Positions 44,809 to 54,577 of a stretch of 64,000 nt of DNA are shown in pieces; within the stretch, counting starts at the first letter, position 1; each line of letters starts with the position of its first letter. The stretch lies in contig NZ_JAKVBC010000014.1 in NCBI RefSeq assembly GCF_022447245.1, positions 1 to 64,000 of the forward strand, given 5' to 3'. Below the pieces are notes generated by a model that did no database searches, was not told the origin of the DNA, and worked only from the letters and a program-made list of their open reading frames with translations. This DNA comes from Kordia sp. (GTDB taxonomy: Bacteria > Bacteroidota > Bacteroidia > Flavobacteriales > Flavobacteriaceae). The position numbers and the translations under genes were made by a program.

Positions 44809-46737
44809 TTACTTCAACACTGAAAATTCAATTTTTGAATCGTTGAAAACGGTATGTGTTTGATTTTTAAAATCTTCTTCCTTTGCTTTATAAATATTAG
44901 GTACAAACGTTTGCGGATTTAAGTCGATGAGCGGAAACCACGTGCTTTGTACTTGAATTTGTACTTTATGACCTTTTTTAAAGGTGTGATATACATCTTG
45001 CAACTTGATATTTACAGCCGTTTTTTGATTAGGCACAAATGGTTCAGGATGTTCAAAACTGTTACGGAACCGTCCACGCATCACTTCACTACGTACCATT
45101 AAATGATAGTTGCTCATGGCTAAATGATCTTGCATGCCTTCTTCTTGCTCTTTAGCATCATGTGGATGTACGTCTACTACTTTTACTATCCAATCGGCAT
45201 CAGTTCCTGTGGTAGCGACTTGTAACTTTGCCATAATGTCTCCTGACAGGGTAAAATCTTCTTCCAAAACTTCTGTTTCAAAAATCAATACGTCTGGGCG
45301 ACGTGCTGCAAATCGTTGATCATCGGTCATATATTTTCGTGGTGTAAACACTGTTTTGATATCTTCTGAATATGGTACAGGACGTTTCAAATCACTCACA
45401 AATACTTCTTCCGAATTTCCTTTTTGGCTTCCCGATAATTCTTGATCAGCATTCAAATACATATCTTGCTTCACAACATTTGCTGGCGGCCAACTGTTAT
45501 AACTACTCCAAGCTTTCTTTCCTGTGTCAAACACATAGGCTTCTGGCAATCCTGAATTTTTACTTCCGTCACCTTTTAAGAAATGATTGAAAAATTTTGT
45601 TTCAATATCACGTTGAAAGTTCAAAGAAATTGAATCTCCAAAGTAATAGTTCCCTACAAAGTTTTTGACATTACTACTCGCCCATCTTCCATGATCCCAT
45701 GGTCCAAAAACCATCGTATTGTAATTGTTTGGATTGTATTTTTCAATCGTTTTATACGTCTCAAATGGTCCATATAAATCTTCAGCATCAAAAAATCCAC
45801 CAACAATCATGGTCGCTACAGACGATTTTATGTTTTTTAAATTCTGAATTAATCCTTTTGGCTTCCATACACTATCATAATTTGGGTGATCAATGATTTC
45901 TTTCCAAAAAACATCATCTACTTGATCTGATTTTGACACAATTACATTGTCTAATTTTTCATATTCAAAATAGCTATTCAAATTACTCAATGGTCCTGCA
46001 TCTAAAAAGAACTGATATTGATCTTTTGTTCCCAAATCCGGTAATTTGTACCAAGCAGAATCTTTCGGAACATCTTTCATCGTTCCAAATAAAGAAACGG
46101 CTCTAAAATAGCTTAATAAAAAGGCGCCATTATGATGGAAGTCATCAAAAAAGAAATCACCAATACACGCTTGCGGTGAAGCTGCTTTTAACGCTGGATG
46201 CGCGTCAATTGTAGAATAAGTTGAGTAATAACCAGGATATGAAATTCCCCAGGTTCCTACTCTACCATTATTATTTTCAACATTTTTTACTAGCCAATCA
46301 ATCGTATCATAAGTATCTGATGACTCGTCAACTTGCGTGTTATTTGTTTTGTTTGGAATGTACGCACGCATGTTGTCATATATACCTTCACTCATCCAAC
46401 GTCCACGAACATCTTGGTATACTATGATGTTTCCTTCTTTCATCAAATGTGTATTTGGTCCAATTTTTTTGCGGAATTTATCTTCTCCATACGGTCTGCA
46501 ACTATACGGTGTACGCATCATTAAAATTGGATATTTTTGACTTTTATCTTTTGGAGAATAGATAGTTGTGTGAAGCTTAATTCCGTCACGCATTTCTATC
46601 GTAACTTCTTGTTTGTCGTAGTTATCTTGCACATACGTGTCATCTACTTTTGCTGTGTCTTTATTTTTGGTAGAAGTTTTAGTACAAGCGGTCAGCAAAA
46701 ACGCAAATACTAGAGTAATTTTAAAAAAGGTTTTCAT
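44809..46737 (-). CDS. CocE/NonD family hydrolase (X-Pro dipeptidyl-peptidase-like) lipoprotein
   Basis: A 642-residue serine hydrolase of peptidase family S15-like type. Lipobox LLTAC (Cys about 18) suggests envelope anchoring. N-terminal alpha/beta-hydrolase core with RDGIKLHTTIYSP and the nucleophile Ser166 in GISYPGYYS; catalytic His probably in FGPWDHGRWA. The C-terminal jelly-roll domain (about 430-642; TLSGDIMAKLQVATTGTDADWIVKV) is typical. Members cleave X-Pro dipeptides, cocaine-like esters or glutaryl-cephalosporins, so the true substrate is open. It is monocistronic with a terminator. Confidence 0.93.
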   Translation of the reverse strand: MKTFFKITLVFAFLLTACTKTSTKNKDTAKVDDTYVQDNYDKQEVTIEMRDGIKLHTTIYSPKDKSQKYPILMMRTPYSCRPYGEDKFRKKIGPNTHLMKEGNIIVYQDVRGRWMSEGIYDNMRAYIPNKTNNTQVDESSDTYDTIDWLVKNVENNNGRVGTWGISYPGYYSTYSTIDAHPALKAASPQACIGDFFFDDFHHNGAFLLSYFRAVSLFGTMKDVPKDSAWYKLPDLGTKDQYQFFLDAGPLSNLNSYFEYEKLDNVIVSKSDQVDDVFWKEIIDHPNYDSVWKPKGLIQNLKNIKSSVATMIVGGFFDAEDLYGPFETYKTIEKYNPNNYNTMVFGPWDHGRWASSNVKNFVGNYYFGDSISLNFQRDIETKFFNHFLKGDGSKNSGLPEAYVFDTGKKAWSSYNSWPPANVVKQDMYLNADQELSGSQKGNSEEVFVSDLKRPVPYSEDIKTVFTPRKYMTDDQRFAARRPDVLIFETEVLEEDFTLSGDIMAKLQVATTGTDADWIVKVVDVHPHDAKEQEEGMQDHLAMSNYHLMVRSEVMRGRFRNSFEHPEPFVPNQKTAVNIKLQDVYHTFKKGHKVQIQVQSTWFPLIDLNPQTFVPNIYKAKEEDFKNQTHTVFNDSKIEFSVLK

Positions 46738-46889
46738 CTGTAATCTTTTACTTTTTAAGTTTTGTCAGATGGAATTCACTAACAATAATTTGAGTTTTTA
46801 TCAAAATATTAGCAAGTTCATTTCATTTGGTTGTAGTTCGTATTTTTTAATGTTTAAATTTACAAATTATTAATCGCTATTTGATCACA

Positions 46890-47651
46890 ATGAAAAGAAT
46901 CCTAGTTATTTTAACGTTTACACTATGTATTGTTAGTTGTGAAACGAAAGGAAGACAAGAAACGAAGAATAACACTACAAAAACAGAGATGGAAACTGCG
47001 CCAAAGAAGCAATTTCCTAAACTTGAACCCAATCGTTATAATGTTGGATTTTTAATTATGGATGGCGTGTATAATACAGAATTAACGGCTCCTTTTGATA
47101 TTTTTCAGCATACTATTTTCCGTGAGAATATTAAAGCGATGAATGTCTTTACAGTAGCAAATACTGATGCACCTGTAAGAACATTTGAAGGCATGCGAAT
47201 TTTACCAGATTTTAATTATTTAAAAGATGAAATGCCTAAGATTGATATTCTGGTTGTACCAAGTGCCGAACATCATTTAGATACTGATTTAGAGGACGAA
47301 AAGATGATTGCATTTGTACAGAAAGTTGATAAAGAAGCAACATTTATAACTTCGCATTGTGATGGTGCTTTTGTATTAGCGAAAGCTGGATTGTTGGATA
47401 ATGTAGCATCTACCACGTTTCCAAGTGATATTCTAAAAATGCGCGAAATGTTTCCAAAGCTAGATATTAGAGATAATACCTTATTTGTACATGACGGAAA
47501 GTATATTACCTCAGCTGGTGGCGCAAAATCTTTTGAAGCTGCTTTGTACTTGTGTGAACATTTGTATGGAAAGAAGATAGCAGAAAGTCTTGCTGGCGGT
47601 TTGGTGATCGATTGGACTTTGGATGGTTATCCGCATACGATTGTGGAGTAA
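46890..47651 (+). CDS. DJ-1/PfpI family lipoprotein
   Basis: A 253-residue lipoprotein (lipobox LCIVSC) with a DJ-1/PfpI domain from about 50. The nucleophile elbow with the conserved Cys157 is FITSHCDGAFVLAKAGLLD, preceded by PKIDILVVPSAEHH and followed by TTFPSDILKMREMFP, TSAGGAKSFEAALYL. It resembles the GATase1-like domain of AraC-type regulators (and isonitrile hydratase), but there is no HTH. An envelope-located enzyme is likely; substrate unknown. The start at 46890 is an ATG; a TTG nine bases upstream adds three residues only. Confidence 0.88.
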   Translation: MKRILVILTFTLCIVSCETKGRQETKNNTTKTEMETAPKKQFPKLEPNRYNVGFLIMDGVYNTELTAPFDIFQHTIFRENIKAMNVFTVANTDAPVRTFEGMRILPDFNYLKDEMPKIDILVVPSAEHHLDTDLEDEKMIAFVQKVDKEATFITSHCDGAFVLAKAGLLDNVASTTFPSDILKMREMFPKLDIRDNTLFVHDGKYITSAGGAKSFEAALYLCEHLYGKKIAESLAGGLVIDWTLDGYPHTIVE

Positions 47652-47718
47652 TTTGGGTCTTAGGTCTTAGGTCTTGGGTTTAGATGTTAAGAGTTTTTCT
47701 GTTATAATTCAATCATTA

Positions 47719-49065
47719 TTAATATGCTTTAAATTCAGGAATCCAAGGATGTTCTTCAAATTGGTTTTCGCTCATTTTGGTTAAATCAATTCTTGGATTG
47801 AGCATGTGTTGTGCTGGCATTCCATTAAACTCAACCATCAAATCTGCTTTTATTATTGGATTTATCAAACCGCGTTCTAAATAGAGTTTTTTACTGATAT
47901 ACTTTGCCAATTGCACAAACGTATAAGGATCTTCTGGCATATGTATAAATTGATTTTTGGTTACAAAGGTTTTTCCATCCAAATTGTATTTTTGAGAAGT
48001 AGCACGATCTATCAACGACATATTGAATTGTGTTACATTTCTAGACTGCATTTTCATTCGCCAAGAAAATCGTTGTCCTATACTTGTCCACTCTGGATTA
48101 TCTGTCAAAAAATGATGTCGCAATGGAAATAAGAGATGAAATAGGACAAAAACAAAAAGACAACTTAGTGTTAATGTTCTATATTTTGACTTCTTCCCTT
48201 CTCCCTCAGAAGTTTCAGTTGTTTTTAGACCAAAAATAGAATCTACATAGTTTCCAACTTTTTTGCTATCAAAGAATAAAATGGTAGCACAAATCATGAA
48301 GAAAGGAAAGATTCCAATATCATTAAATAAGATTGAATTATTCGTATAGCTAAATAATACCACAAGTATGACACCTAACCAACGTGTTTTTTTAGCGAGT
48401 AAAATAAACGCAATACTCAAGTCAAAAATGAGTCCGCCATATTTTATCAAAACAATCAGCATTTCTTTTGGAAATAAGTTAGTTAATACACTGCTTTGCG
48501 CTTGATCAATCGTGTAACTCACTAAGTTACTGTCCAACCAATTGGGTGATAGTTTTGAAATTCCTCCAAAAAAATATACTATCAAAATTAAAAAAATAAG
48601 AATATTTTGATGCCAAGCTGGAACTAAATGTGACAGTGATTTTTTTGAAAATTTAGCTCGCAAACTATACTTTTTATCTGCGTCAATAAAGATCATCACA
48701 AAAGCAAATAACGCAATCAGATAGATATGATTGTTGTACAATGTTTTATCTACAAAAGAGAAATAAAAGAAGCCTACAAAGAAGAATATCATGGCATATC
48801 TATACAAAAACCCAAGTGTAATTAATATTGCTGAAATCAATAAACCAGCGTGAATTACTTTTAAAATGCCTAAAGAGAATGGTTCTAAAAATTCTAAACC
48901 TTGATATGGAAATAGAACCTCTGGTCCGTATATAAACTGGAATGTGTAGTCTATCTCGTAATAATAAATCATTTGATAGGTCATGAACAATCCAAAGAAA
49001 ATTCTAAAAATAGCAACTTTAGAAACATCTATTGACTTGAATACTAGTTTGTGTACGTACTTCAT
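47719..49065 (-). CDS. HTTM domain protein (vitamin K carboxylase-like)
   Basis: A 448-residue membrane protein, started at MKYVHKLVFK; seven more codons are available upstream. At least six helices (IFRIFFGLFMTYQMIYYYEI; FFFVGFFYFSFVDKTLYNNHIYLIALFAFVMIFI) with the HTTM hallmark DKTLYNNHIYLIAL and GGISKLSPNWL, and a hydrophilic C-terminal domain (about 300-448) with WRMKMQSRN. The family resembles vitamin K gamma-glutamyl carboxylase; the C-terminus here has no proven activity. It is monocistronic. Confidence 0.87.
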   Translation of the reverse strand: MKYVHKLVFKSIDVSKVAIFRIFFGLFMTYQMIYYYEIDYTFQFIYGPEVLFPYQGLEFLEPFSLGILKVIHAGLLISAILITLGFLYRYAMIFFFVGFFYFSFVDKTLYNNHIYLIALFAFVMIFIDADKKYSLRAKFSKKSLSHLVPAWHQNILIFLILIVYFFGGISKLSPNWLDSNLVSYTIDQAQSSVLTNLFPKEMLIVLIKYGGLIFDLSIAFILLAKKTRWLGVILVVLFSYTNNSILFNDIGIFPFFMICATILFFDSKKVGNYVDSIFGLKTTETSEGEGKKSKYRTLTLSCLFVFVLFHLLFPLRHHFLTDNPEWTSIGQRFSWRMKMQSRNVTQFNMSLIDRATSQKYNLDGKTFVTKNQFIHMPEDPYTFVQLAKYISKKLYLERGLINPIIKADLMVEFNGMPAQHMLNPRIDLTKMSENQFEEHPWIPEFKAY

Positions 49066-49215
49066 AATTGGTTTTGGTTGGTACACACCTAAAATACAAT
49101 TTTCCGATATAGCTTTCTTAGAATCTAAAAGATTTTCTTGATATTAATAAAAAAACTCATGAGAATACATGATGAATTTAAGCAACTTACAATTATTTTA
49201 AGATATAAAACTACA

Positions 49216-49755
49216 CTAATTACAAACTTTACACTGTGCTTTTTCTTTGATTTCTCCCACAAGAAAACCCTGATCATTTAACTTGTAATCACAGCAATCC
49301 ATATATCCTTGTACAATAAGTTTTCGTCCGCGTTGAATTTGCGATTTTACTGTTGATAGTGGAAGATTGAGTTTCTCTGCAATTTCTGCTTGTTTGAGAC
49401 CTTTAATATCTGACAAGAATAATGGATCTCTATATTTTTTAGGGAGATTTTTAATAATACCAGGTAAGCAATCTTTTTCAGAATGTTTATATTCTTCTAT
49501 TGCAACAATGGTTTCCTCTTTTTCTAACGGAACTTCTTTGTTTGATTTTCGTAAATAATCCAATACTGTATTTCTACAGACGCTTAGTAACCAAGGTTTT
49601 ATTTTACTTTCGTCAGCTACTGTTTCTAATTTTGAGTGTATTTTTAAAAATACTTCTTGCACTAAATCATCGGTAATTTGGACGTCTTTCACCTTACTCA
49701 TGATGAAGCGTTTTATATCATTTGCGTAATGTTCCCAAACTTCTGTAGTTGTCAT
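49216..49755 (-). CDS. sigZ: RNA polymerase sigma factor SigZ (ECF type)
   Basis: A 179-residue ECF sigma factor. Region 2 (VWEHYANDIKRFIMSKVKD ... DDLVQEVFLKIHSKL), a linker, region 4 HTH (LPKKYRDPLFLSDIKGLKQAEIAEKLNLPLSTVKSQIQRGRKL), and the SigZ-specific Cys-bearing tail (DCCDYKLNDQGFLVGEIKEKAQCKVC), which may bind metal or sense redox. The tiny Cys-rich peptide gene lies 73 bases upstream on the same strand, so the two probably share a transcript. No anti-sigma gene is adjacent. Promoters controlled by it are not visible. Confidence 0.92.
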   Translation of the reverse strand: MTTTEVWEHYANDIKRFIMSKVKDVQITDDLVQEVFLKIHSKLETVADESKIKPWLLSVCRNTVLDYLRKSNKEVPLEKEETIVAIEEYKHSEKDCLPGIIKNLPKKYRDPLFLSDIKGLKQAEIAEKLNLPLSTVKSQIQRGRKLIVQGYMDCCDYKLNDQGFLVGEIKEKAQCKVCN

Positions 49756-49828
49756 TTATTCTTTTTTCTAATCGAAAAGATTGTCTAAGAAAGATACGAA
49801 GTTTTTCCAAGACAATCTTACCATTTTA

Positions 49829-49933
49829 TTAGCAATTACAATTTACACAGTTACAGTTTTCACAAGTACATTGATTGCATTCTCCTTTTTTGCAGCTTGC
49901 GCAGTTGCACGTACAGTTTGTATGATTTTCCAT
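49829..49933 (-). CDS. Small Cys-rich metallothionein-like peptide
   Basis: A 34-residue peptide, too short to be flagged by ordinary length cut-offs, read from the ATG at 49933: MENHTNCTCNCASCKKGECN, then a further stretch, ending CVNCNC. It has eleven Cys, mostly in CxC and CxxC spacing, and no hydrophobic core, which is the signature of a small metal-binding peptide. It lies upstream of sigZ in the same orientation; SigZ itself has a Cys-rich tail, so a shared metal or redox theme is plausible. I do not recognise a named family. Confidence 0.7.
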   Translation of the reverse strand: MENHTNCTCNCASCKKGECNQCTCENCNCVNCNC

Positions 49934-49971
49934 TATATGTAATTTAAATTCACACAGTAGACGTAAAGTGT

Positions 49972-51554
49972 TTAAAAAAGATGCATTTTTTTTATTAATT
50001 TTTTGTCCTTTTTTAAACGAATTGCTTTTCTATACCGTTTTAATTCTTCTTTTACTTTAGGAGTCAACAAATACAACCCAATCATATTAGGAACCATCAT
50101 AGAAAAAACCATCGCATCTGCAAAATCGACTGCTGCTTGTAGACTTGCGGCAGCGCCAATGATGACAAATATGCAAAAGATCGTTTTATATAAATTCGTT
50201 TTTTTTGCTTCTTCCAAATAAATATGACCATGCCTGATGCCCATAATACGACCAAGAAATCATCGAAGAAAACGCAAATAATATCACCGCTACGGTTAAT
50301 ACATCCGGAAACCACAATATGCCACTTTCTAGCGCATTTGAGGTCAAGATAGCTCCTTGTTCATAGGAAACTTCTGTTCCAACAGTAATTTGTCCCGTAA
50401 TGATTAACACCAGTGCTGTCATGGTACAAACTACTACCGTATCAATAAAGGGCTCTAATAATGCTAACTAGCCTTCACTCGCAGCATAATTTGTTTTTAC
50501 AGCTGAATGCGCAATGGACGATGAACCAATTCCTGCTTCGTTAGAAAAAGCTGCACGTTTAAAACCCTGTATTAATACACCGAGAAATCGCCTGCAACTC
50601 CTTCATAGCTGAATGCTCCATTGAAAATTTCACCAAATGCAGCTGGAATACTTTGGTAATTGATTCCAAAAATAATTAGAATGGCAATTACGTATGTAGC
50701 AACAATTAAAGGCAACACTTTGTCTGTAACGTTTGCTATTTTTTTGATGCCCCAATAATGACAATTCCATCAAACGTTGCCATGATGATTCCAAATAACC
50801 AACCTTTTCCATAAAAGATACTTTCGCTTCCTCCAGTTACATATTGAAAGAGTTGAAAAGCTTGATTGACTTGAAACATATTTCCGCCTCCAAATGATCC
50901 ATCAATACACATAATGGCAAATACAACTGCTAATATTTTCCCCAAACGTTTGAATCCTTTTTCTTGTAATCCTTTGCGTAACTAATACATCGGACCGCCA
51001 TATACAACGCCATTTTCGTCCACCTCACGGTATTTAACACCAAGCGTACATTCTACAAATTTGGAAGCCATTCCTAAGAATCCAACTAAAATCATCCAGA
51101 AAGTTGCGCCTGGACCACCGATGGAAAGCGCAATAGCAACTCAAGCAATATTTCCGAGTCCGACTGTTGCGGACAAGGCTGCTGTGAGTGCTTGTAAGTG
51201 TGATACTTCTCCTTGTTTTTCGGAAGAAACTGCTGTTGAAACCTCAGCTTTATGATCATTTTCTAATTCGTCATAATCACCCTTGACTACTTTTATTGCG
51301 GTGAAGAATCCGCGGATGTTGATGAGTTTAAAATAGATAGTAAAATAGCTTGCTCCTAAAATAAGTACAATTAATACTCAAGGAATTCCGACTTCTCCTA
51401 TGATCGGAATTTCTGCAAACATAACATCGGTAAACCAACTTGTGGCATTTTTGAAATTTTCATTGATTCGTGCATCTAATGTGCTTGATGTTTCTTGAGC
51501 TAGTCCAAAAACAGGCACTAATACACTAAGAAAAAAGAATTGTATTGATTTCAT
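49972..51554 (-). pseudogene. Degraded Na+/alanine (AGCS family) symporter
   Basis: From the ATG at 51554 (signal-like MKSIQFFFLSVLVPVFGLAQ) the minus strand keeps AGCS landmarks: [71 protein letters not shown]. At least four in-frame stops interrupt it (TGA at 51378-51380 and 51141-51143, TAG at 50982-50984 and 50468-50470), and the frame shifts at least three times. The TGA at 51141 replaces the glycine expected in GNIAG. The gene cannot make a full symporter. Confidence 0.88.
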
Positions 51555-51697
51555 CTGTTTGTTTTTTTTGATTGATACGAAGGTGAAATTATGTACTGTA
51601 TTACAAAAGGTTACGCAGTGCTATTTTTAATAAGTAAAGTGCTTAAGTATGTACTTAATCATACATAATGCATATAAAAATACAATACTTGGGTAGC

Positions 51698-52138
51698 TTA
51701 TATTAATATGTCTTTAATGACTTGATCTTTAAAAACAGCACCAAAATATCCACCATCTTCAGATTCGTAAGAAAGCTCATGAATAATGCCTTCATTTTGA
51801 GAAAAGTCTATATATTTTAATCTGAAATCTGCTAAATTTAGGTGTTGTATTTTTTTCATATTTGAGGGAATTTCTGAAAGTAGATCTGCAATTTGCTCTT
51901 TGATTTCCTCTTTATTTTTTAGAATTGATTTTGTCTCTTCGATTTGCCTTTGGTATGGTCCTTTAGCATTTCCTAAAAGCAAAAAAGTTATTTCTTTGTT
52001 GATATTGGAAGAATATTCATAACATGACCACACAATTTCTTTTTGTGTATTTCTTTTAATGCGAGCAGTGAATGTTCCTATTTCAGGAACTTTTATAGTT
52101 GTTTTTTTTCCGAAAAAGAAGTCTAGGATTCCTAACAT
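51698..52138 (-). CDS. Hypothetical protein
   Basis: A 146-residue, probably cytosolic protein: MLGILDFFFGKKTTIKVPEIGTF, mixed alpha/beta, with IVWSCYEYSSNINKEITFLLLGN and DGGYFGAVFKDQVI at the end. No family recognised with confidence; it might be a DUF2262-like stress protein. It stands between two broken genes but is itself intact. Confidence 0.6.
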   Translation of the reverse strand: MLGILDFFFGKKTTIKVPEIGTFTARIKRNTQKEIVWSCYEYSSNINKEITFLLLGNAKGPYQRQIEETKSILKNKEEIKEQIADLLSEIPSNMKKIQHLNLADFRLKYIDFSQNEGIIHELSYESEDGGYFGAVFKDQVIKDILI

Positions 52139-52207
52139 GAAATTATTTTATATCTTGTGTAAATCTAATTGTTTCAAAAATGAAATAAAACTTAATTTTT
52201 ATTTTAA

Positions 52208-53347
52208 TTAGGCACATTCAATAGTCGCAAATTCCAATAAATTATTGTCTATTGCATACGTAATGAGTTGTTCTTTTCCAACAGTTCCACTAATGTTTAA
52301 TATTTTTTTGATTTGATAAATATGCGCCTGAAATCCATCAACGCTGATATACATAGCTTCTGCAATTTCTGTATAGGATTTTTGTTCGCCGCAACTTCCT
52401 AAATTTGCTAATACCTCTTTCTGCCGATCGGAAAATATACTTTTAGATGCTTCTTGCAGTTCAGAAACTTTCTGCTCTTGTTTTTTGAGTTTTTTGTCAA
52501 CGATTGAATGGTATCAATATGACTTTCATTGGCAATTTGTAGTTTTTCATTTTCAGTACGCAATCTGTTTCGTTCTGCTTCAAGCATTACAAGTTCAGAT
52601 TGTTGTTGTTATTTTTAAGAGAGAAATTTCCAGCTGTATAATAAATATAAAATAAGAGAATAAAGATAAATTTAAACGAAATCGCCGTAATGATTCCAAT
52701 CAGACTCCAACTAGCAGAACTGACATGCTCTTGAACCAACTCGTATGGAATGATTCTGTGAGAAACCGCAATCATAATTAATACGAACAATAAAAAGCAA
52801 AGCAAATACATAAATCGCATGTTTCGATTGATGAATACACTATTCAATTCATATAATAAAGCTAGTGCAACTACTATTGAGATTGGAATATCAATCAACC
52901 AAATAAAACTGCTACTGATATCGGGATTGGTATACGAGGTTGCTATAAACACAAAGGCAATCATGCTAAAAATACCGCTGTATAACATCACAAATTCTTT
53001 CACTGAAAAACGCTGCACAAGTTGTACTATCATATTTCGTTTGTTTTGATGTTCTTTAGAAGGCAATGACAATAAGATAAATAACGAATTGATTAAAGAA
53101 ATGAAAACTCCCCAATATATCAAACATTTGGCTTGTGCGGTCACTTCAAAATATTTTGTAGCGAGTAAGGTAATCAAGGTACCAATTCCCCATGCAAAAA
53201 TTGCTAACCTAAACCAGTTAATTACACTAATGTTTTTAGATTTTGCTGTTTTCGTTCTTTCTTGTAAATACGTTAAATGACAAATGCAGTAAGCAAGCAA
53301 ACCAAGGCCGTTACAATAGAATCTATAAGCGCGTACATGTTTTGCAT
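52208..53347 (-). pseudogene. Broken membrane-linked LuxR family regulator
   Basis: Starts at MQNMYALIDSIVTALVCLL, then a frame change or stop at the end of the first helix. The main body (LAYCICHLTYLQERTKTAKS ... SFKFIFILLFYIYYTAGNFS) carries about seven helices. Near 52606 the frame breaks again, into QSELVMLEAERNRLRTENEK, a coiled linker; one A missing from an A-run near 52497 separates this from the HTH (QKEVLANLGSCGEQKSYTEI; EAMYISVDGFQAHIYQIKKI). So there are at least three lesions. When whole it was a seven-helix receptor with a LuxR-like HTH next to precursor peptides. Confidence 0.78.
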
Positions 53348-53375
53348 ATTGATTGATTCTATAAAATAATTAAAA

Positions 53376-53408
53376 ATAAAAAAGGAACACCAATTGGCAT
53401 TCCTTTTC
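53376..53408 (-). terminator. Terminator after the precursor at 53432
   Basis: On the minus strand AAAGGAATGCC-AATT-GGTGTTCCTTT, an 11-bp stem with two wobble pairs, followed by T-rich sequence. Confidence 0.7.
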
Positions 53409-53431
53409 AAATACGTTATTAAAAACGATTT

Positions 53432-53593
53432 TTAAAGAAAAGTCTTTTCTGGATCGCATTCACACATAGTATCCATGCACAAACAACTTGTATGTGAAGT
53501 ATTTCTTCCTCCTCCTTTTAGAGTTTCAATTGCTTCAAATGTAGAAATTGTACTTTTTTTGAATGCTAAATTTTTAATTGTTTGTTTTTTCAT
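53432..53593 (-). CDS. GG-leader Cys-containing precursor peptide
   Basis: A 53-residue peptide from the ATG at 53593: leader MKKQTIKNLAFKKSTISTF, then a Gly-Gly-Gly site (TLKGGGRN). The short tail has four Cys in TSCLCMDTMCECDP. The leader is close to those of the other precursors in this window. It is in tandem with the precursor at 53694-53879, which ends in its own hairpin. A frame open further upstream is chance. Confidence 0.75.
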   Translation of the reverse strand: MKKQTIKNLAFKKSTISTFEAIETLKGGGRNTSHTSCLCMDTMCECDPEKTFL

Positions 53594-53634
53594 GATTTTA
53601 AGTTTTTGGTTATGATATAAAAAATACAAAATTG

Positions 53635-53664
53635 AAAAAGGAATATCAAGCGATATTCCTTTTT
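53635..53664 (-). terminator. Terminator between two tandem precursor genes
   Basis: On the minus strand AAAAAGGAATATC-GCTT-GATATTCCTTTTT, a perfect 13-bp stem, directly after the stop of the 53694-53879 gene. Confidence 0.88.
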
Positions 53665-53693
53665 GATAACATTTTTTACTCAAAATAAGCATT

Positions 53694-53879
53694 TTAGCAG
53701 TGACACAATTGTTCAGTATATCCCTCGTAGCATATTAAAATTGCACTTGCAACATTTCCAGAAGTACAAAATTGAAGATCTAGAGAGTATGTAGATATAC
53801 CTCCTTTTGCTTTTGTCTTGTTTAAATTAGACACTGTTTTTTTACTTAAAGCTAAATTTTTCAACTGTTGTTTTTTCAT
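53694..53879 (-). CDS. GG-leader Cys-containing precursor peptide
   Basis: A 61-residue peptide: leader MKKQQLKNLALSKKTVSNL, GG site (KAKGG), and a tail with four Cys (QFCTSG, LICYEG, QLCHC). Same leader family as the neighbours. The sequence between 53880 and 54002 has no other gene. Modification enzymes are absent from the window. Confidence 0.75.
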   Translation of the reverse strand: MKKQQLKNLALSKKTVSNLNKTKAKGGISTYSLDLQFCTSGNVASAILICYEGYTEQLCHC

Positions 53880-54002
53880 AATAATAGTTTTTAAAATTAA
53901 TATTGAAGCAAAACTAGAAAATGAAGTTTTAGAAATTGTCTTTAGCCTTACTTGTACGTCTTGTTGTATACACTACTCCGAGATTTTTAAAAATACTGAA
54001 TA

Positions 54003-54034
54003 AGAAAAGAACTTCTTTTGGAATAAGAAGCTCT
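54003..54034 (-). terminator. Hairpin after the broken precursor
   Basis: On the minus strand AGAGCTTCTT and AAGAAGTTCT pair with one wobble, followed by TTTCTT. Confidence 0.55.
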
Positions 54035-54068
54035 CTTATACATCATAGGTTCAAATTTTAACTACTAA

Positions 54069-54311
54069 TTATTTAGTTTTCATCATTAACACATTCTGGC
54101 AATCTACTGCATGGTCAATTAATTCGATCTGTACAATCGGCTGTTCAATTTCCTCTGGTACAATTCCAAAAAGTTTACGCTATTGTAAACCATCTGAATA
54201 ACCGTAGCCACAAAACTCTGTTAGAACAGCTCCTCTAATTTTGTCATGATTTAGATTAGAGGTCGATTTTTTGTTAGGAGTTAATCCTTTAATTTTTCGT
54301 TTTTTGTTAAT
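54069..54311 (-). pseudogene. Broken GG-leader precursor peptide
   Basis: The minus strand reads NKKRKIKGLTPNKKSTSNLN, a leader like those of the intact precursors, then LTEFCGYGYSDGLQ, a TAG stop, and RKLFGIVPEEIEQPIVQIEL on to a final TAA at 54069. The codon at the expected start is ATT rather than ATG. Thus both initiation and readthrough are lost. It is divergent from the AraC-type regulator at 54578. Confidence 0.6.
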
Positions 54312-54577
54312 AAATAAATTTTGATGTTAAAGTGATTCTAAAGTAGTAATTGATCCTTCCTAAAATGCGAATTAGCATCTTAAACAAGTATGTTTGTACA
54401 CATACGCACCTTAGTTTTTATTTGAATTTATAAATTGCAGGCACCTTTTAAGGTTTGTCTTTCCTTATATAAAAAGGGTTTAAAGAGCGTACAGTATTTT
54501 TTCTATAAACATTTGTCTTATTATCATTTTTTTAAGACTTTTCAACATAATTTCTAATTATATTTAATTCAAAAAAG

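Noticed and set aside
47654-47682. Heptamer repeats (GTCTTAG three times) resembling telomere-like motifs
   Set aside because: Only three imperfect units between two genes; such TTAGG-like runs are common low-complexity intergenic sequence in Flavobacteria.
49972-51554. In-frame TGA codons as selenocysteine or recoded Trp
   Set aside because: Stops include TAG as well as TGA, one TGA replaces a conserved Gly, and frame shifts accompany them; decay explains it better.
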